64,000 nt of DNA from Streptomyces smyrnaeus (GTDB taxonomy: Bacteria > Actinomycetota > Actinomycetes > Streptomycetales > Streptomycetaceae), in NCBI RefSeq assembly GCF_017676345.1, contig NZ_JAFFZM010000003.1, positions 1-64,000 on the forward strand. The letters run 5' to 3'. A program made the translations under genes and the position numbers. A model generated the notes under the pieces. The model had not been told where the DNA came from and did no database searches. It saw nothing but the letters and a program-made list of their open reading frames with translations. Position 1 is the first letter of the stretch. Each line of letters opens with the position of its first letter. Of this stretch, positions 35,055 through 43,487 are shown piece after piece.

Positions 35055-35888
35055 GTGACGGCACAGATGTCCCCTGAGCCTCGTGGGTCCCATGAGTCCT
35101 CTGCGCCCGCTGAGCCCTCTGCTGCGGCTTTGGAGGCTTTCGGGGGTACCGGGGATGGAAAGTCCCCGGAGGCGGCGCGCAAGGCGGAGCTGGCCGCGAA
35201 TCTCGCCCGGGTGGAGGAGCGCATCGAGAGCGCTTGTTTCGCGGCGGGGCGCAAGCGCGAGGACGTCACCCTCGTCGTCGTGACCAAGACCTACCCCGCC
35301 GGTGATGTGCGGCTGCTGGCCGAGCTGGGGGTGCGGGACGTGGCGGAGAATCGCGACCAGGAGGCCGCGCCGAAGGCCGCCGCCTGTGCGGATGCCGGGC
35401 TCACCTGGCATTTCGTCGGCCAGCTGCAGACCAACAAGGCCCGTTCGGTTGCCGGTTACGCCGACCGTGTCCACTCGGTGGACCGCGCCCGGCTGGTGAC
35501 CGCGCTCTCGAACGCCGCCGTGCGCGCGGAACGCGAGATCGGGTGTCTGATCCAGATCGCCTTTGACGCCGAGTCAGGCTCGGTGGGGGAGCGCGGCGGT
35601 GTGGCACCCGACGGTGTGACGGATCTCGCCGAGGCGGTGACGGCCGCCCAAGGTCTGCGGCTCGACGGAGTGATGACCGTCGCACCGCTGACCGGTCCGC
35701 TGGCCGGGCGCCCGCGGGCGGCTTTCGACCAACTGTTGGAAATCTCAACCGCCCTGCGAGTGGCGCATCCTGCTGCGACCATGGTGTCTGCGGGAATGAG
35801 CTCGGATCTCGAAGAGGCGGTGCTTGCCGGTGCGACACATGTGCGCGTCGGCAGCGCGGTACTCGGAGACCGACCCCGGCTCCGGTAA
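35055..35888 (+). CDS. YggS-family PLP homeostasis protein (YlmE)
   Basis: 277 residues, a single-domain PLP-binding TIM barrel related to alanine racemase. The PLP lysine is in LVVVTKTYPAGDVRLL; other segments are DVAENRDQEAAPKAA, WHFVGQLQTNKARSVA, HSVDRARLVTAL, and C-terminal SAGMSSDLEEAVLAGATHVR with VGSAVLG. About 45 Ser/Ala/Glu-rich residues precede the conserved domain, so a downstream start is possible. It starts 3 nt after pgeF and belongs to the conserved ftsZ-to-divIVA block. Confidence 0.9.
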   Translation: MTAQMSPEPRGSHESSAPAEPSAAALEAFGGTGDGKSPEAARKAELAANLARVEERIESACFAAGRKREDVTLVVVTKTYPAGDVRLLAELGVRDVAENRDQEAAPKAAACADAGLTWHFVGQLQTNKARSVAGYADRVHSVDRARLVTALSNAAVRAEREIGCLIQIAFDAESGSVGERGGVAPDGVTDLAEAVTAAQGLRLDGVMTVAPLTGPLAGRPRAAFDQLLEISTALRVAHPAATMVSAGMSSDLEEAVLAGATHVRVGSAVLGDRPRLR

Positions 35889-36028
35889 CGTCGCGAAGCG
35901 AGTTGGGCCACAGCAGAATATATGGTCATTTCCGCCGGAAAGGCCGGTCGGAGAGGCTGCGTGGATCATCCCAGGGCCACCGGTGACGGGGGCGGAGTCG
36001 ATCCACCACAGAGCGGAGGACGCAGAGA

Positions 36029-36667
36029 ATGGCCGGCGCGATGCGCAAGATGGCGGTCTACCTCGGCCTCGTGGAGGACGATGGGTACGACGGCCGGGGA
36101 TTCGACCCTGACGACGAGTTCGAGCCCGAGCCCGAGCCCGAACGTGACCGTCGACGGTATGAGTCGGAACAATCACACCATTCCCTCCAAAAGACCGAAC
36201 CCGAGGAGCCGGTGAGGGTTGCTCACCCCCCGGCGCAGCGGGAGCGGGAACCGGAGCCGGCTCCGGCGGTTGCGGCCGAAAGCGGACGAGCCGGGAGAAT
36301 TGCTCCGGTGTCATCCATCACACCTGAACGCCAGAATGTCGAGAAGAGTGCCCCGGTGATCATGCCCAAGGTTGTGTCCGAACGTGAGCCGTACCGGATC
36401 ACCACATTGCACCCTCGGACCTACAACGAAGCCCGTACCATCGGGGAACACTTCCGTGAGGGCACTCCGGTGATCATGAATCTGACGGAGATGGACGACA
36501 CCGACGCGAAGCGACTTGTCGACTTTGCGGCTGGTCTGGTCTTCGGTCTGCACGGCAGTATCGAGCGAGTGACGCAGAAGGTGTTCCTGCTGTCTCCTGC
36601 TAACGTCGATGTCACGGCGGAGGACAAGGCCCGCATCGCAGAGGGCGGGTTCTTCAACCAGAGCTGA
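36029..36667 (+). CDS. sepF: Cell division protein SepF
   Basis: 212 residues. The N-terminal amphipathic membrane-binding helix is [16 protein letters not shown]. An acidic, Glu/Pro/Arg-rich linker follows to about residue 115, then the SepF core ([60 protein letters not shown]). SepF tethers FtsZ polymers to the membrane in actinobacteria, which lack FtsA. An AGCGGAGGA site supports the start. The base composition is somewhat less GC-rich than the neighbours. The 140-bp gap before it may hold its own promoter. Confidence 0.95.
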   Translation: MAGAMRKMAVYLGLVEDDGYDGRGFDPDDEFEPEPEPERDRRRYESEQSHHSLQKTEPEEPVRVAHPPAQREREPEPAPAVAAESGRAGRIAPVSSITPERQNVEKSAPVIMPKVVSEREPYRITTLHPRTYNEARTIGEHFREGTPVIMNLTEMDDTDAKRLVDFAAGLVFGLHGSIERVTQKVFLLSPANVDVTAEDKARIAEGGFFNQS

Positions 36668-36731
36668 GACGCAGGAACCAGGAACAGGCCGCCAAGGCCG
36701 CACGGGAGCCCCAGGGGAGAGGGACGCGCAG

Positions 36732-37016
36732 ATGAGAACCGCACTGGACGTGGTCCAAATCGCGCTGTACTGCTACCTGCTCGTGCTGATCTTCCGGCTG
36801 GTGATGGACTACGTCTTCCAGTTCGCCCGCTCATGGCAACCCGGCAAGGCGATGGTGGTCGTTCTTGAGGCCACCTACACTGTCACCGATCCGCCACTCA
36901 AGCTTCTGCGGCGGTTCATCCCACCGCTGCGCTTCGGGGGCGTGGCGCTCGACCTGTCCTTCTTCGTACTCATGATCATCGTCTACATCCTGATCAACGT
37001 CGTGGCCAGGCTGTGA
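36732..37016 (+). CDS. YggT-family membrane protein (YlmG)
   Basis: 94 residues, two membrane helices (VVQIALYCYLLVLIFRLVMD and LDLSFFVLMIIVYILINVVA) flanking the conserved loop TDPPLKLLRRFIPPLR. This is the YlmG/YggT family, always between sepF and divIVA in Streptomyces. Its role is thought to be in chromosome or septum organisation but is poorly defined. GGGGAGAGGG precedes the ATG. Confidence 0.93.
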   Translation: MRTALDVVQIALYCYLLVLIFRLVMDYVFQFARSWQPGKAMVVVLEATYTVTDPPLKLLRRFIPPLRFGGVALDLSFFVLMIIVYILINVVARL

Positions 37017-37068
37017 ACGATCGGAATGGTCTTGCCGATATGCCGACGACTTACGTTGAGGTGAAGAG

Positions 37069-38238
37069 ATGCCCCTGACCCCCGAGGACGTGCGGAACAA
37101 GCAGTTCACGACCGTCCGTCTGCGTGAAGGCTATGACGAGGACGAGGTCGATGCCTTCCTCGATGAGGTCGAAGCCGAGCTGACCCGGCTGCTGCGGGAG
37201 AACGAGGACCTGCGCGCCAAGCTGGCTGCGGCCACGCGCGCGGCCGCGCAGAACCAGCAACAGCAACAAGGCGGTATGCGAAAGCCTCCTGAACCTCAGG
37301 ACAGGCAGCAGCAGCAAGGCGGGGCCCCTGTGCCCGCCGCCATATCCGGACCGCAGCCCGTCCCGCCCCAACAGCAGGGCATGGGCGGCCCGCCGCAGCT
37401 TCCCGGCGGACAGGCACAGCTCCCCGCGGGCCCCGGCGGCCCCGGTGGACACGGCGGTCCCGGTGGCCCGGGCCCGCAGGGCGGTCCGATGGGCCCAGGT
37501 GGCCCCGGCCCGCAGCAGGGCGGCCCCATGGGTCCCGGTGGCCCGCAGGGCGGCCCGCAGATGCCCGGCGGCGGCCAGAACAACGACAGCGCGGCCCGCG
37601 TGCTGTCGCTGGCCCAGCAGACCGCCGACCAGGCGATCGCGGAGGCCCGCAGTGAGGCCAACAAGATCGTCGGCGAGGCACGCAGCCGCGCCGAGGGTCT
37701 GGAGCGGGACGCGCGCGCCAAGGCCGACGCGCTGGAGCGGGACGCGCAGGAGAAGCACCGGGTAGCGATGGGCTCGCTGGAGTCCGCCCGCGCCACCCTG
37801 GAGCGCAAGGTCGAGGACCTGCGCGGCTTCGAACGCGAGTACCGCACGCGGCTGAAGTCGTACCTGGAGAGCCAGCTGCGGCAGTTGGAGAACCAGGCCG
37901 ACGACTCGCTCGCGCCGCCGCGGACGCCGGCGACCGCCTCGCTGCCCGCGCCGTCGATGGCCCCGGCCGGAGCCGGTGCCCCCGCCGGTGCCGCCGCCAA
38001 CGGTGGCGGACACCAGACGATGGGTGGCAACGGGCACTCCATGGGCGGCCACGGTGGCGGCCCCGGCGGTGGACCGCACACCCAGGGCGGTGCCGGGCAG
38101 TCCTACGGCGGGCAGCAGCAGATGTCGCCCGCCATGACACAGCCGATGGCACCGGTGCGGCCGCAGGGCGGTCCGCAGGCGGCCCAGCAGGCGCCGTCGC
38201 CGATGCGGGGCTTCCTCATCGACGAGGACGAGAGCTGA
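37069..38238 (+). CDS. divIVA: Polar growth protein DivIVA (Wag31)
   Basis: 389 residues. The N-terminal domain [20 protein letters not shown] with [18 protein letters not shown] binds membrane and begins the first coiled coil. A long Gln/Gly/Pro-rich insert (about residues 62-170) separates it from the second coiled coil ([20 protein letters not shown] to about residue 280). A Gly/Gln/Met-rich tail ends [10 protein letters not shown]. The layout is that of Streptomyces DivIVA, which marks hyphal tips and directs apical wall growth. A GAGGTGAAGAG site precedes the ATG. It is the last gene of the plus-strand block. Confidence 0.96.
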   Translation: MPLTPEDVRNKQFTTVRLREGYDEDEVDAFLDEVEAELTRLLRENEDLRAKLAAATRAAAQNQQQQQGGMRKPPEPQDRQQQQGGAPVPAAISGPQPVPPQQQGMGGPPQLPGGQAQLPAGPGGPGGHGGPGGPGPQGGPMGPGGPGPQQGGPMGPGGPQGGPQMPGGGQNNDSAARVLSLAQQTADQAIAEARSEANKIVGEARSRAEGLERDARAKADALERDAQEKHRVAMGSLESARATLERKVEDLRGFEREYRTRLKSYLESQLRQLENQADDSLAPPRTPATASLPAPSMAPAGAGAPAGAAANGGGHQTMGGNGHSMGGHGGGPGGGPHTQGGAGQSYGGQQQMSPAMTQPMAPVRPQGGPQAAQQAPSPMRGFLIDEDES

Positions 38239-38268
38239 CGCTCACGCCGCGCCGAGTGCGCTGATCGA

Positions 38269-38315
38269 CGGGCCGGGCCCCCGGGAGCACCTTCCGCTCC
38301 CGGGGGCCCGGCCCG
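38269..38315 (+). terminator. Strong terminator after divIVA
   Basis: A perfect 20-bp GC stem (38269-38288 with 38296-38315) and a 7-nt loop ACCTTCC, followed by TTCTC, 31 nt past the divIVA stop codon. Confidence 0.85.
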
Positions 38316-38326
38316 TTCTCATGGAG

Positions 38327-38366
38327 CGAAGGGCACCCCCACCCGTGAGGGTGAGGGTGCCCTTCG
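38327..38366 (-). terminator. Second hairpin, terminator of ileS
   Basis: Perfect 12-bp arms (38327-38338 with 38355-38366) enclose a smaller ACCC/GGGT stem with a GTGA loop. It lies 26 nt past the ileS stop codon on the minus strand, back to back with the divIVA terminator. Confidence 0.75.
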
Positions 38367-38391
38367 CCGTCGGCGCCCGCGGGGGCGGCGC

Positions 38392-41300
38392 TCAGCGCTT
38401 GCGGAGGCGGAACGTCAGGGACAGGGCCTCGTCCTCGAAGGCGGGGCCCTCCACCTCGTTCGGATCGCCCTGGGCGAACTCCTCGGCGAGGACCTCCTCG
38501 GCGATGAGGAAGGTGTGCTCGGCCAGGGCGCGGGCCACCTCCTCGTCGTCGGACTGCCAGCGCAGCTCGATCCGGTCGGCGACATCGAGCCCGGAGTTCT
38601 TACGGGCCTCCTGGATGAGCCGGATGGCATCGCGGGCCAGGCCCGTGCGCCGCAGCTCGGGGGAGATCTCCAGATCGAGCGCGACGGTGGCGCCCGAGTC
38701 GGAGGCCACCGACCAGCCCTCACGGGGCGTCTCGGTGATGATGACCTCCTCCGGGCCGAGGGCGACGGTCTCCCCGTTCACCCGCACGGTGGCGGTGCCC
38801 TCCCGCAGGGCCACCGACAAGGCGGCGGCGTCGGCCTCGGCGATGGCCTTGGCGACGGTCTGGGTCTCCTTGCCGAACCGGCGGCCCAGCGCCCGGAAGT
38901 TGGCCTTGGCCGTGGTGTCGACGAGCGAGCCGCCGACCTCCGAGAGGGAGGCGAGCTGCTCGACGTTCAGCTCCTCCGTGATCTGGGTGCGCATCTCGGG
39001 GGAGAGGGTCTCGAAGCCGTGCGCGGCGATGAGCGCGCGGGACAGCGGCTGGCGGGTCTTGACGCCGGACTCGGCGCGCGAGGCGCGGCCCAGTTCCACC
39101 AGTCGGCGCACCAGCAGCATGTCCTGGGACAGCTCGGGGTCGATACGGCTGAGGTCGGCCTGCGGCCAGGAGGTCAGATGGACCGAGTCGGGGGCCCCGG
39201 GGGTGACCGGGACGACGAGGTCCTGCCAGACGCGCTCGGTCAGGAACGGGGTGATCGGCGCCATCAGCCTGGTGACCGTCTCGATCACGTCGTGCAGCGT
39301 ACGCAGCGCCGCGGCGTCGCCCTGCCAGAAGCGGCGGCGGGAGCGGCGGACGTACCAGTTGGACAGGTCGTCGACGAAGGTGGACAGCAGCTTGCCGGCG
39401 CGCTGGGTGTCGTAGCCGTCCATGGCGAGGGTGACCTGGTCGATCAGGGCGTGCAGTTCGCTCAGCAGCCAGCGGTCCAGCAGCGGACGCTTGTGCGGCG
39501 CCGGGTCGGACTCGGAGGGCGCCCAGCCGGCCGTACGGGCGTAGAGGGCCTGGAAGGCGACGGTGTTCCAGTACGTCAGCAGGGTCTTGCGGACGACTTC
39601 CTGGATGGTGCCGTGGCCGACCCGGCGCGCGGCCCAGGGGGAGCCGCCCGCGGCCATGAACCAGCGCACCGCGTCCGCGCCGTGCTGTTCCATCAGCGGG
39701 ATGGGCTCCAGGATGTTGCCCAGGTGCTTGGACATCTTGCGGCCGTCCTCGGCGAGGATGTGGCCGAGGCAGACGACGTTCTCGTAGGAGGACTTGTCGA
39801 ACACGAGGGTGCCGACGGCCATCAGGGTGTAGAACCAGCCGCGGGTCTGGTCGATGGCCTCCGAGATGAACTGCGCCGGATAGCGCTTCTCGAACAGCTC
39901 CTTGTTCTTGTACGGGTAGCCCCACTGGGCGAAGGGCATGGAGCCGGAGTCGTACCAGGCGTCGATGACCTCAGGGACGCGCTCCGCCTCCAGCGTGCAG
40001 CCCTCGGTGGGGCAGCCGAAGGTGACCGCGTCGATGTAGGGGCGGTGCGGGTCGAGGCCCGACTGGTCGCTGCCGGACAGCTCGCTCAGCTCGGCCAGCG
40101 AGCCGACGCAGGTGAGGTGGCCCTCCTCGCAGCGCCAGATGGGCAGCGGGGTGCCCCAGTAGCGGTTGCGGGACAGTGCCCAGTCGATGTTGTTGTCGAG
40201 CCAGTCGCCGTAGCGGCCGTGCTTGACCGAGTCGGGGAACCAGTTGGTCGCCTCGTTCTCCCGCAGCAGCGCTTCCTTGATCTGCGTCGTGCGGATGTAC
40301 CAGGACGGCTGCGGGTAGTAGATGAGGGCCGTGTGGCAGCGCCAGCAGTGGGGGTAGCTGTGTTCATAGGCCACGTGCCGGAACAGGATGCCGCGGGCCT
40401 CCATGTCCGCCACCAGGGCCTCGTCGGCCTTCTTGAAGAACTGGCCGCCGACCAGGTCCAGGTCGGGCTCGAAGGTGCCGTCCGAGCGGACGGGCACCAC
40501 CGGGGAGATCCCGTTGGCGCGGGCCACCCGGAAGTCGTCCTCACCGAAGGGCGCCAGGTGCACCATGCCGGTGCCGTCCTCGGTGGTGACATAGGTGTCG
40601 TTGACGACGAAGTGCGCATCGGGGATGTCGACCAGCTCGAAGGGGCGCTGGTAGTGCCAGCCGTTCATCTCCCGGCCCGTGTAGCGCTCGCCCGTGATGT
40701 GCCAGCCTTCCCCGAGCGCCTTGTCCACCAGCGGCTCGGCGACGACGATCTTGTCGGTGCCGTCGGAGGCGACGACGTAGGTGACGTCCGGGTGCGTGGC
40801 CACGGCCAGGTTGGAGACCAGCGTCCAGGGCGTGGTCGTCCACACCATCAAGGACGCCTCGCCGGCCAGCGGGCCGGAGGTGAGCGGCATCCGGACGTAG
40901 ACGGAGGGGTCCACCACCGTCTCGTAGCCCTGCGCCAGCTCGTGGTCGGACAGGCCGGTGCCGCAGCGGGGGCACCAGGGAGCGACGCGATGGTCCTGGA
41001 CCAGCAGGCCCTTGGTGAAGATCTGCTTGAGCGACCACCAGACCGACTCGATGTACTCGGGGTTCATCGTGCGGTAGGCGTCGTCCATGTCGACCCAGTA
41101 GCCCATCCGGGTCGTCAGCTCGGCGAAGGCGTCGGTGTGGCGGGTCACCGACTCGCGGCACTTGGCGTTGAACTCGGCGATGCCGTAGTTCTCGATGTCC
41201 TGCTTGCCGTTGAAGCCCAGCTCCTTCTCCACGGCCAGCTCGACCGGCAGGCCGTGGCAGTCCCAGCCGGCCTTGCGGGCCACGTGGTAGCCGCGCATGG

Positions 41301-41520
41301 TGCGGAAGCGGGGGAAGACGTCCTTGAAGACGCGGGCCTCGATGTGGTGCGCTCCGGGCATGCCGTTCGCGGTGGGCGGGCCCTCGTAGAAGACCCACTC
41401 GGGGCGGCCTTCGGACATCTCGAGGCTGCGGGCGAACACCTTGCTCTCGCGCCAGAAGTCGAGCACCGCGCGCTCCAGCGCGGGCAGGTCGACCTGGGCG
41501 GGCACCTGGTTGTATTGCAT
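38392..41520 (-). CDS. ileS: Isoleucyl-tRNA synthetase, eukaryote-like type, with GXHH signature
   Basis: 1042 residues. Charges tRNA-Ile. It has the class I core with the editing domain insert and a C-terminal anticodon domain; the KMSKS motif reads KMSKH. The expected HXGH signature is replaced by G56-A-H-H59 (PTANGMPGAHHIEARVF). KMSKH and the overall layout fit the eukaryote-like (type 2) IleRS class, which tends to resist mupirocin. The ATG is preferred: GGAGGAAGAAG lies just upstream, and any upstream in-frame reading would run through the T-box leader. Convergent with divIVA. Confidence 0.95.
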   Translation of the reverse strand: MQYNQVPAQVDLPALERAVLDFWRESKVFARSLEMSEGRPEWVFYEGPPTANGMPGAHHIEARVFKDVFPRFRTMRGYHVARKAGWDCHGLPVELAVEKELGFNGKQDIENYGIAEFNAKCRESVTRHTDAFAELTTRMGYWVDMDDAYRTMNPEYIESVWWSLKQIFTKGLLVQDHRVAPWCPRCGTGLSDHELAQGYETVVDPSVYVRMPLTSGPLAGEASLMVWTTTPWTLVSNLAVATHPDVTYVVASDGTDKIVVAEPLVDKALGEGWHITGERYTGREMNGWHYQRPFELVDIPDAHFVVNDTYVTTEDGTGMVHLAPFGEDDFRVARANGISPVVPVRSDGTFEPDLDLVGGQFFKKADEALVADMEARGILFRHVAYEHSYPHCWRCHTALIYYPQPSWYIRTTQIKEALLRENEATNWFPDSVKHGRYGDWLDNNIDWALSRNRYWGTPLPIWRCEEGHLTCVGSLAELSELSGSDQSGLDPHRPYIDAVTFGCPTEGCTLEAERVPEVIDAWYDSGSMPFAQWGYPYKNKELFEKRYPAQFISEAIDQTRGWFYTLMAVGTLVFDKSSYENVVCLGHILAEDGRKMSKHLGNILEPIPLMEQHGADAVRWFMAAGGSPWAARRVGHGTIQEVVRKTLLTYWNTVAFQALYARTAGWAPSESDPAPHKRPLLDRWLLSELHALIDQVTLAMDGYDTQRAGKLLSTFVDDLSNWYVRRSRRRFWQGDAAALRTLHDVIETVTRLMAPITPFLTERVWQDLVVPVTPGAPDSVHLTSWPQADLSRIDPELSQDMLLVRRLVELGRASRAESGVKTRQPLSRALIAAHGFETLSPEMRTQITEELNVEQLASLSEVGGSLVDTTAKANFRALGRRFGKETQTVAKAIAEADAAALSVALREGTATVRVNGETVALGPEEVIITETPREGWSVASDSGATVALDLEISPELRRTGLARDAIRLIQEARKNSGLDVADRIELRWQSDDEEVARALAEHTFLIAEEVLAEEFAQGDPNEVEGPAFEDEALSLTFRLRKR

Positions 41521-41529
41521 CGGCGGGTC

Positions 41530-41832
41530 TTCTTCCTCCGGCGGACATCGGGAAGATGCTGCGCGTCTTCGCTTCCGTCGGAGGGACGAGCTCGCCTGCC
41601 TGGTCGGCGGCGGACCCGCGGTACCACCCTCCTTGACGGCGGGCCGTGCCCACCGCCCCCTCATTGGGACAGCGCTGCCGGTTCTACTCGCCCGGAGGAG
41701 TCGCGCTCCTTCGGGTTTTCTTCCGGCGGCTCCGGGGTGATCTTCACGCCGCGCTCGCCTCCGGGCTCCCACCGTCCCCGGATCGCTCTGGGCTGCTCAC
41801 GGACGCTACTCGTCCCCATCGACGCCTTTCGC
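41530..41832 (-). promoter_or_regulatory. T-box leader of ileS, probably translational
   Basis: The T-box consensus AGGGTGGTACCGCG is exact at 41617-41630 on the minus strand. An ATC in GTGAAGATCACCCC (41739-41741) is a plausible isoleucine specifier. CCUCCGACGG (41575-41584) can pair with CCGCCGGAGG (41535-41544), nine of ten positions, which would hide the ileS Shine-Dalgarno. No terminator hairpin with a U tract is seen, so control is likely at translation start, as known for actinobacterial ileS T-boxes. Uncharged tRNA-Ile should free the site. Confidence 0.93.
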
Positions 41833-41839
41833 CGTCCCC

Positions 41840-41845
41840 AGTGTA
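41840..41845 (-). promoter_or_regulatory. -10 element of the ileS transcript
   Basis: TACACT on the minus strand lies 8 nt before the start of the T-box leader. A TTGCCG lies 14 bp upstream, too close to be a standard -35. Confidence 0.5.
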
Positions 41846-42001
41846 CGGGGATCCGCCCGCGGCAACGGACCGGTTTTCGAGCGCCCGGGCGGGGCACAAA
41901 GGTTGCAGACCGGCGTGCCCCGTTGCCGTGTGCTTGAAGTCGATTTATCGTTCCGGTCACGTTTCGCGAGCAAGATCACAAAATGTGAAGGGGCCGCGGT
42001 C

Positions 42002-42817
42002 ATGGTGGCGGAGGAGAGCGCCGCGAAGAAGACGGCAGCATCGAAGAAGGCCACAGACGCCGGGGACAGGGCCGCGGCAGCGAAGAAGGTTCCCGGCAAG
42101 GCGGCGCCGGCGAAGAAGTCGGTCGCCAAGAAGGTACCGGCCAAGAAGGCATCGGCGAAGAAGGCGGGGGCGAAGAAGGCACCGGCGAAGAAGGCTCCGG
42201 CGAAGAAAGCCGCGGCGAAAGGGACCGCGGGGGAACGGGCGGCGGCGGAAGTGACGGCGGCCGAAGCGGCAGCGGACCGGCCGGAGAGCGCCGCACAGGC
42301 GCCCGACGAGCAGGCCGCGCAGACGACGACGGGAGCAGGGACGGTGGCTGCGAAGAAGACTCCGGCGGTGACGGAGGCCGAGGCGGTGCCCTCGGCGCGG
42401 AGCGGGGTGGGCCCGGCGGCCCCCGGCGAACTGCCGGTACGCCCGGACGAGGACCCCTGGACCCCGGAAGAGGTCGAGGAGGCGCGCTCGGGGCTGCGGG
42501 ACGAGGCCGGGCGGCTGCGGCAGGAGATCGTCTCCGCCGAGGAGGCGCTCAGCGGTCTGATGCGGGACTCGGGCGACGGTGCCGGTGACGACGACGCCGA
42601 CACCGGGACCAAGAACATCACCCGCGAGCACGAGATGGCGCTGGCCGCCAACGCGCGCGAGATGCTCTATCAGAGCGAGCGGGCGCTGGAGCGGCTGGAC
42701 GCGGGGACGTACGGGCTGTGCGAGAACTGCGGCAAGCCCATCGGGAAGGCCAGGATGCAGGCGTTCCCGCGGGCCACGCTGTGCGTGGAGTGCAAGCAGA
42801 AGCAGGAGCGCCGCTGA
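42002..42817 (+). CDS. TraR/DksA-type zinc-finger protein with histone-H1-like Lys/Ala region
   Basis: About 271 residues. Residues 8-75 are Lys/Ala/Pro repeats ([18 protein letters not shown]), resembling histone H1 tails and likely to bind nucleic acid. A low-complexity acidic/Ala linker follows. From about residue 155 comes a DksA-like coiled coil ([20 protein letters not shown] to [17 protein letters not shown]) and the four-Cys zinc finger [16 protein letters not shown]. DksA-like proteins enter the RNA polymerase secondary channel; here the acidic tip residues of DksA are not obvious, so the effect on polymerase is uncertain. The ATG has GAAGGGG upstream. Divergent from ileS. Confidence 0.88.
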   Translation: MVAEESAAKKTAASKKATDAGDRAAAAKKVPGKAAPAKKSVAKKVPAKKASAKKAGAKKAPAKKAPAKKAAAKGTAGERAAAEVTAAEAAADRPESAAQAPDEQAAQTTTGAGTVAAKKTPAVTEAEAVPSARSGVGPAAPGELPVRPDEDPWTPEEVEEARSGLRDEAGRLRQEIVSAEEALSGLMRDSGDGAGDDDADTGTKNITREHEMALAANAREMLYQSERALERLDAGTYGLCENCGKPIGKARMQAFPRATLCVECKQKQERR

Positions 42818-42857
42818 TCGCGGGCAACGCCGTGACCGTCGCCGTCCGCGTGTGTCG

Positions 42858-42863
42858 TACCCT
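42858..42863 (+). promoter_or_regulatory. -10 element for a leaderless lspA message
   Basis: TACCCT ends 6 nt before the lspA GTG with no ribosome binding site between, in the 52-bp gap after the zinc-finger gene. Confidence 0.45.
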
Positions 42864-42869
42864 CAAAGC

Positions 42870-43454
42870 GTGACTGAGGTGGAGCGGCCTGTCGATGGCC
42901 CCGACGACAGCGCGGCCGGCGGCGGCGAAGACGAGCGCACGGAAGGGGAGTCTTCCGCTCCGGAGCGGCGCAGGCGCCGGATCGGTGTGCTGGCCTCGGT
43001 GGCGGGGCTCGCTCTGGCGCTGGATCTGGTCAGCAAGCTGCTGGTGGTCGCCAAGCTGGAGAACCACGCGCCGATCGAACTGCTCGGCTCCTGGCTCCAG
43101 CTGAACGTCATCCGCAACCCCGGCGCCGCCTTCGGTCTGGGCGAGGCGCTGACGCTGCTGCTGACCGCCATCGCGGTGGCCGTCGTGGTGGTGATCGCGC
43201 GGATCGCCCGCAAGCTCTACAGCACCCCCTGGGCGATCGCGCTCGGACTGCTGCTGGGCGGCGCGTGCGGCAATCTGACCGACCGGATCTTCCGGGCGCC
43301 GGGCGTCTTCCAGGGTGCCGTCGTGGACTTCATCGCGCCCAAGCACTTCGCCGTCTTCAACCTCGCCGACTCGGCCATCGTGTGCGGCGGCATCCTGATC
43401 GTGCTGCTCTCCTTCCGCGGCCTGGACCCGGACGGGACCGTCCACCGGGACTGA
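42870..43454 (+). CDS. lspA: Lipoprotein signal peptidase LspA
   Basis: 194 residues, four membrane helices after about 38 acidic cytoplasmic residues. Cleaves signal peptides of lipoproteins after diacylglyceryl transfer. Conserved motifs: [39 protein letters not shown] with catalytic Asp138, [20 protein letters not shown] with catalytic Asp167. The GTG start is leaderless in appearance. The gene is often next to an RluA-family synthase in bacteria; here a reversed protease gene lies between them. Confidence 0.95.
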   Translation: MTEVERPVDGPDDSAAGGGEDERTEGESSAPERRRRRIGVLASVAGLALALDLVSKLLVVAKLENHAPIELLGSWLQLNVIRNPGAAFGLGEALTLLLTAIAVAVVVVIARIARKLYSTPWAIALGLLLGGACGNLTDRIFRAPGVFQGAVVDFIAPKHFAVFNLADSAIVCGGILIVLLSFRGLDPDGTVHRD

Positions 43455-43487
43455 GCCCCACCGGCCCCGGCGCCGTCGCCGCGGCGT

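Noticed and set aside
37430..37570. GGCCCGGGTGG-type repeats in divIVA
   Set aside because: Low-complexity Gly/Pro/Gln coding sequence of the DivIVA insert, normal for Streptomyces.
41521..41772. An extended N-terminus of IleRS reading through the leader
   Set aside because: This stretch is the T-box leader; the ATG at 41520 has a proper ribosome binding site and starts the conserved protein.
42100..42230. Regular short DNA repeats resembling a tandem array
   Set aside because: They encode the AKKAPAKKA repeats of the zinc-finger protein in frame; no spacers or palindromic repeat units typical of CRISPR.
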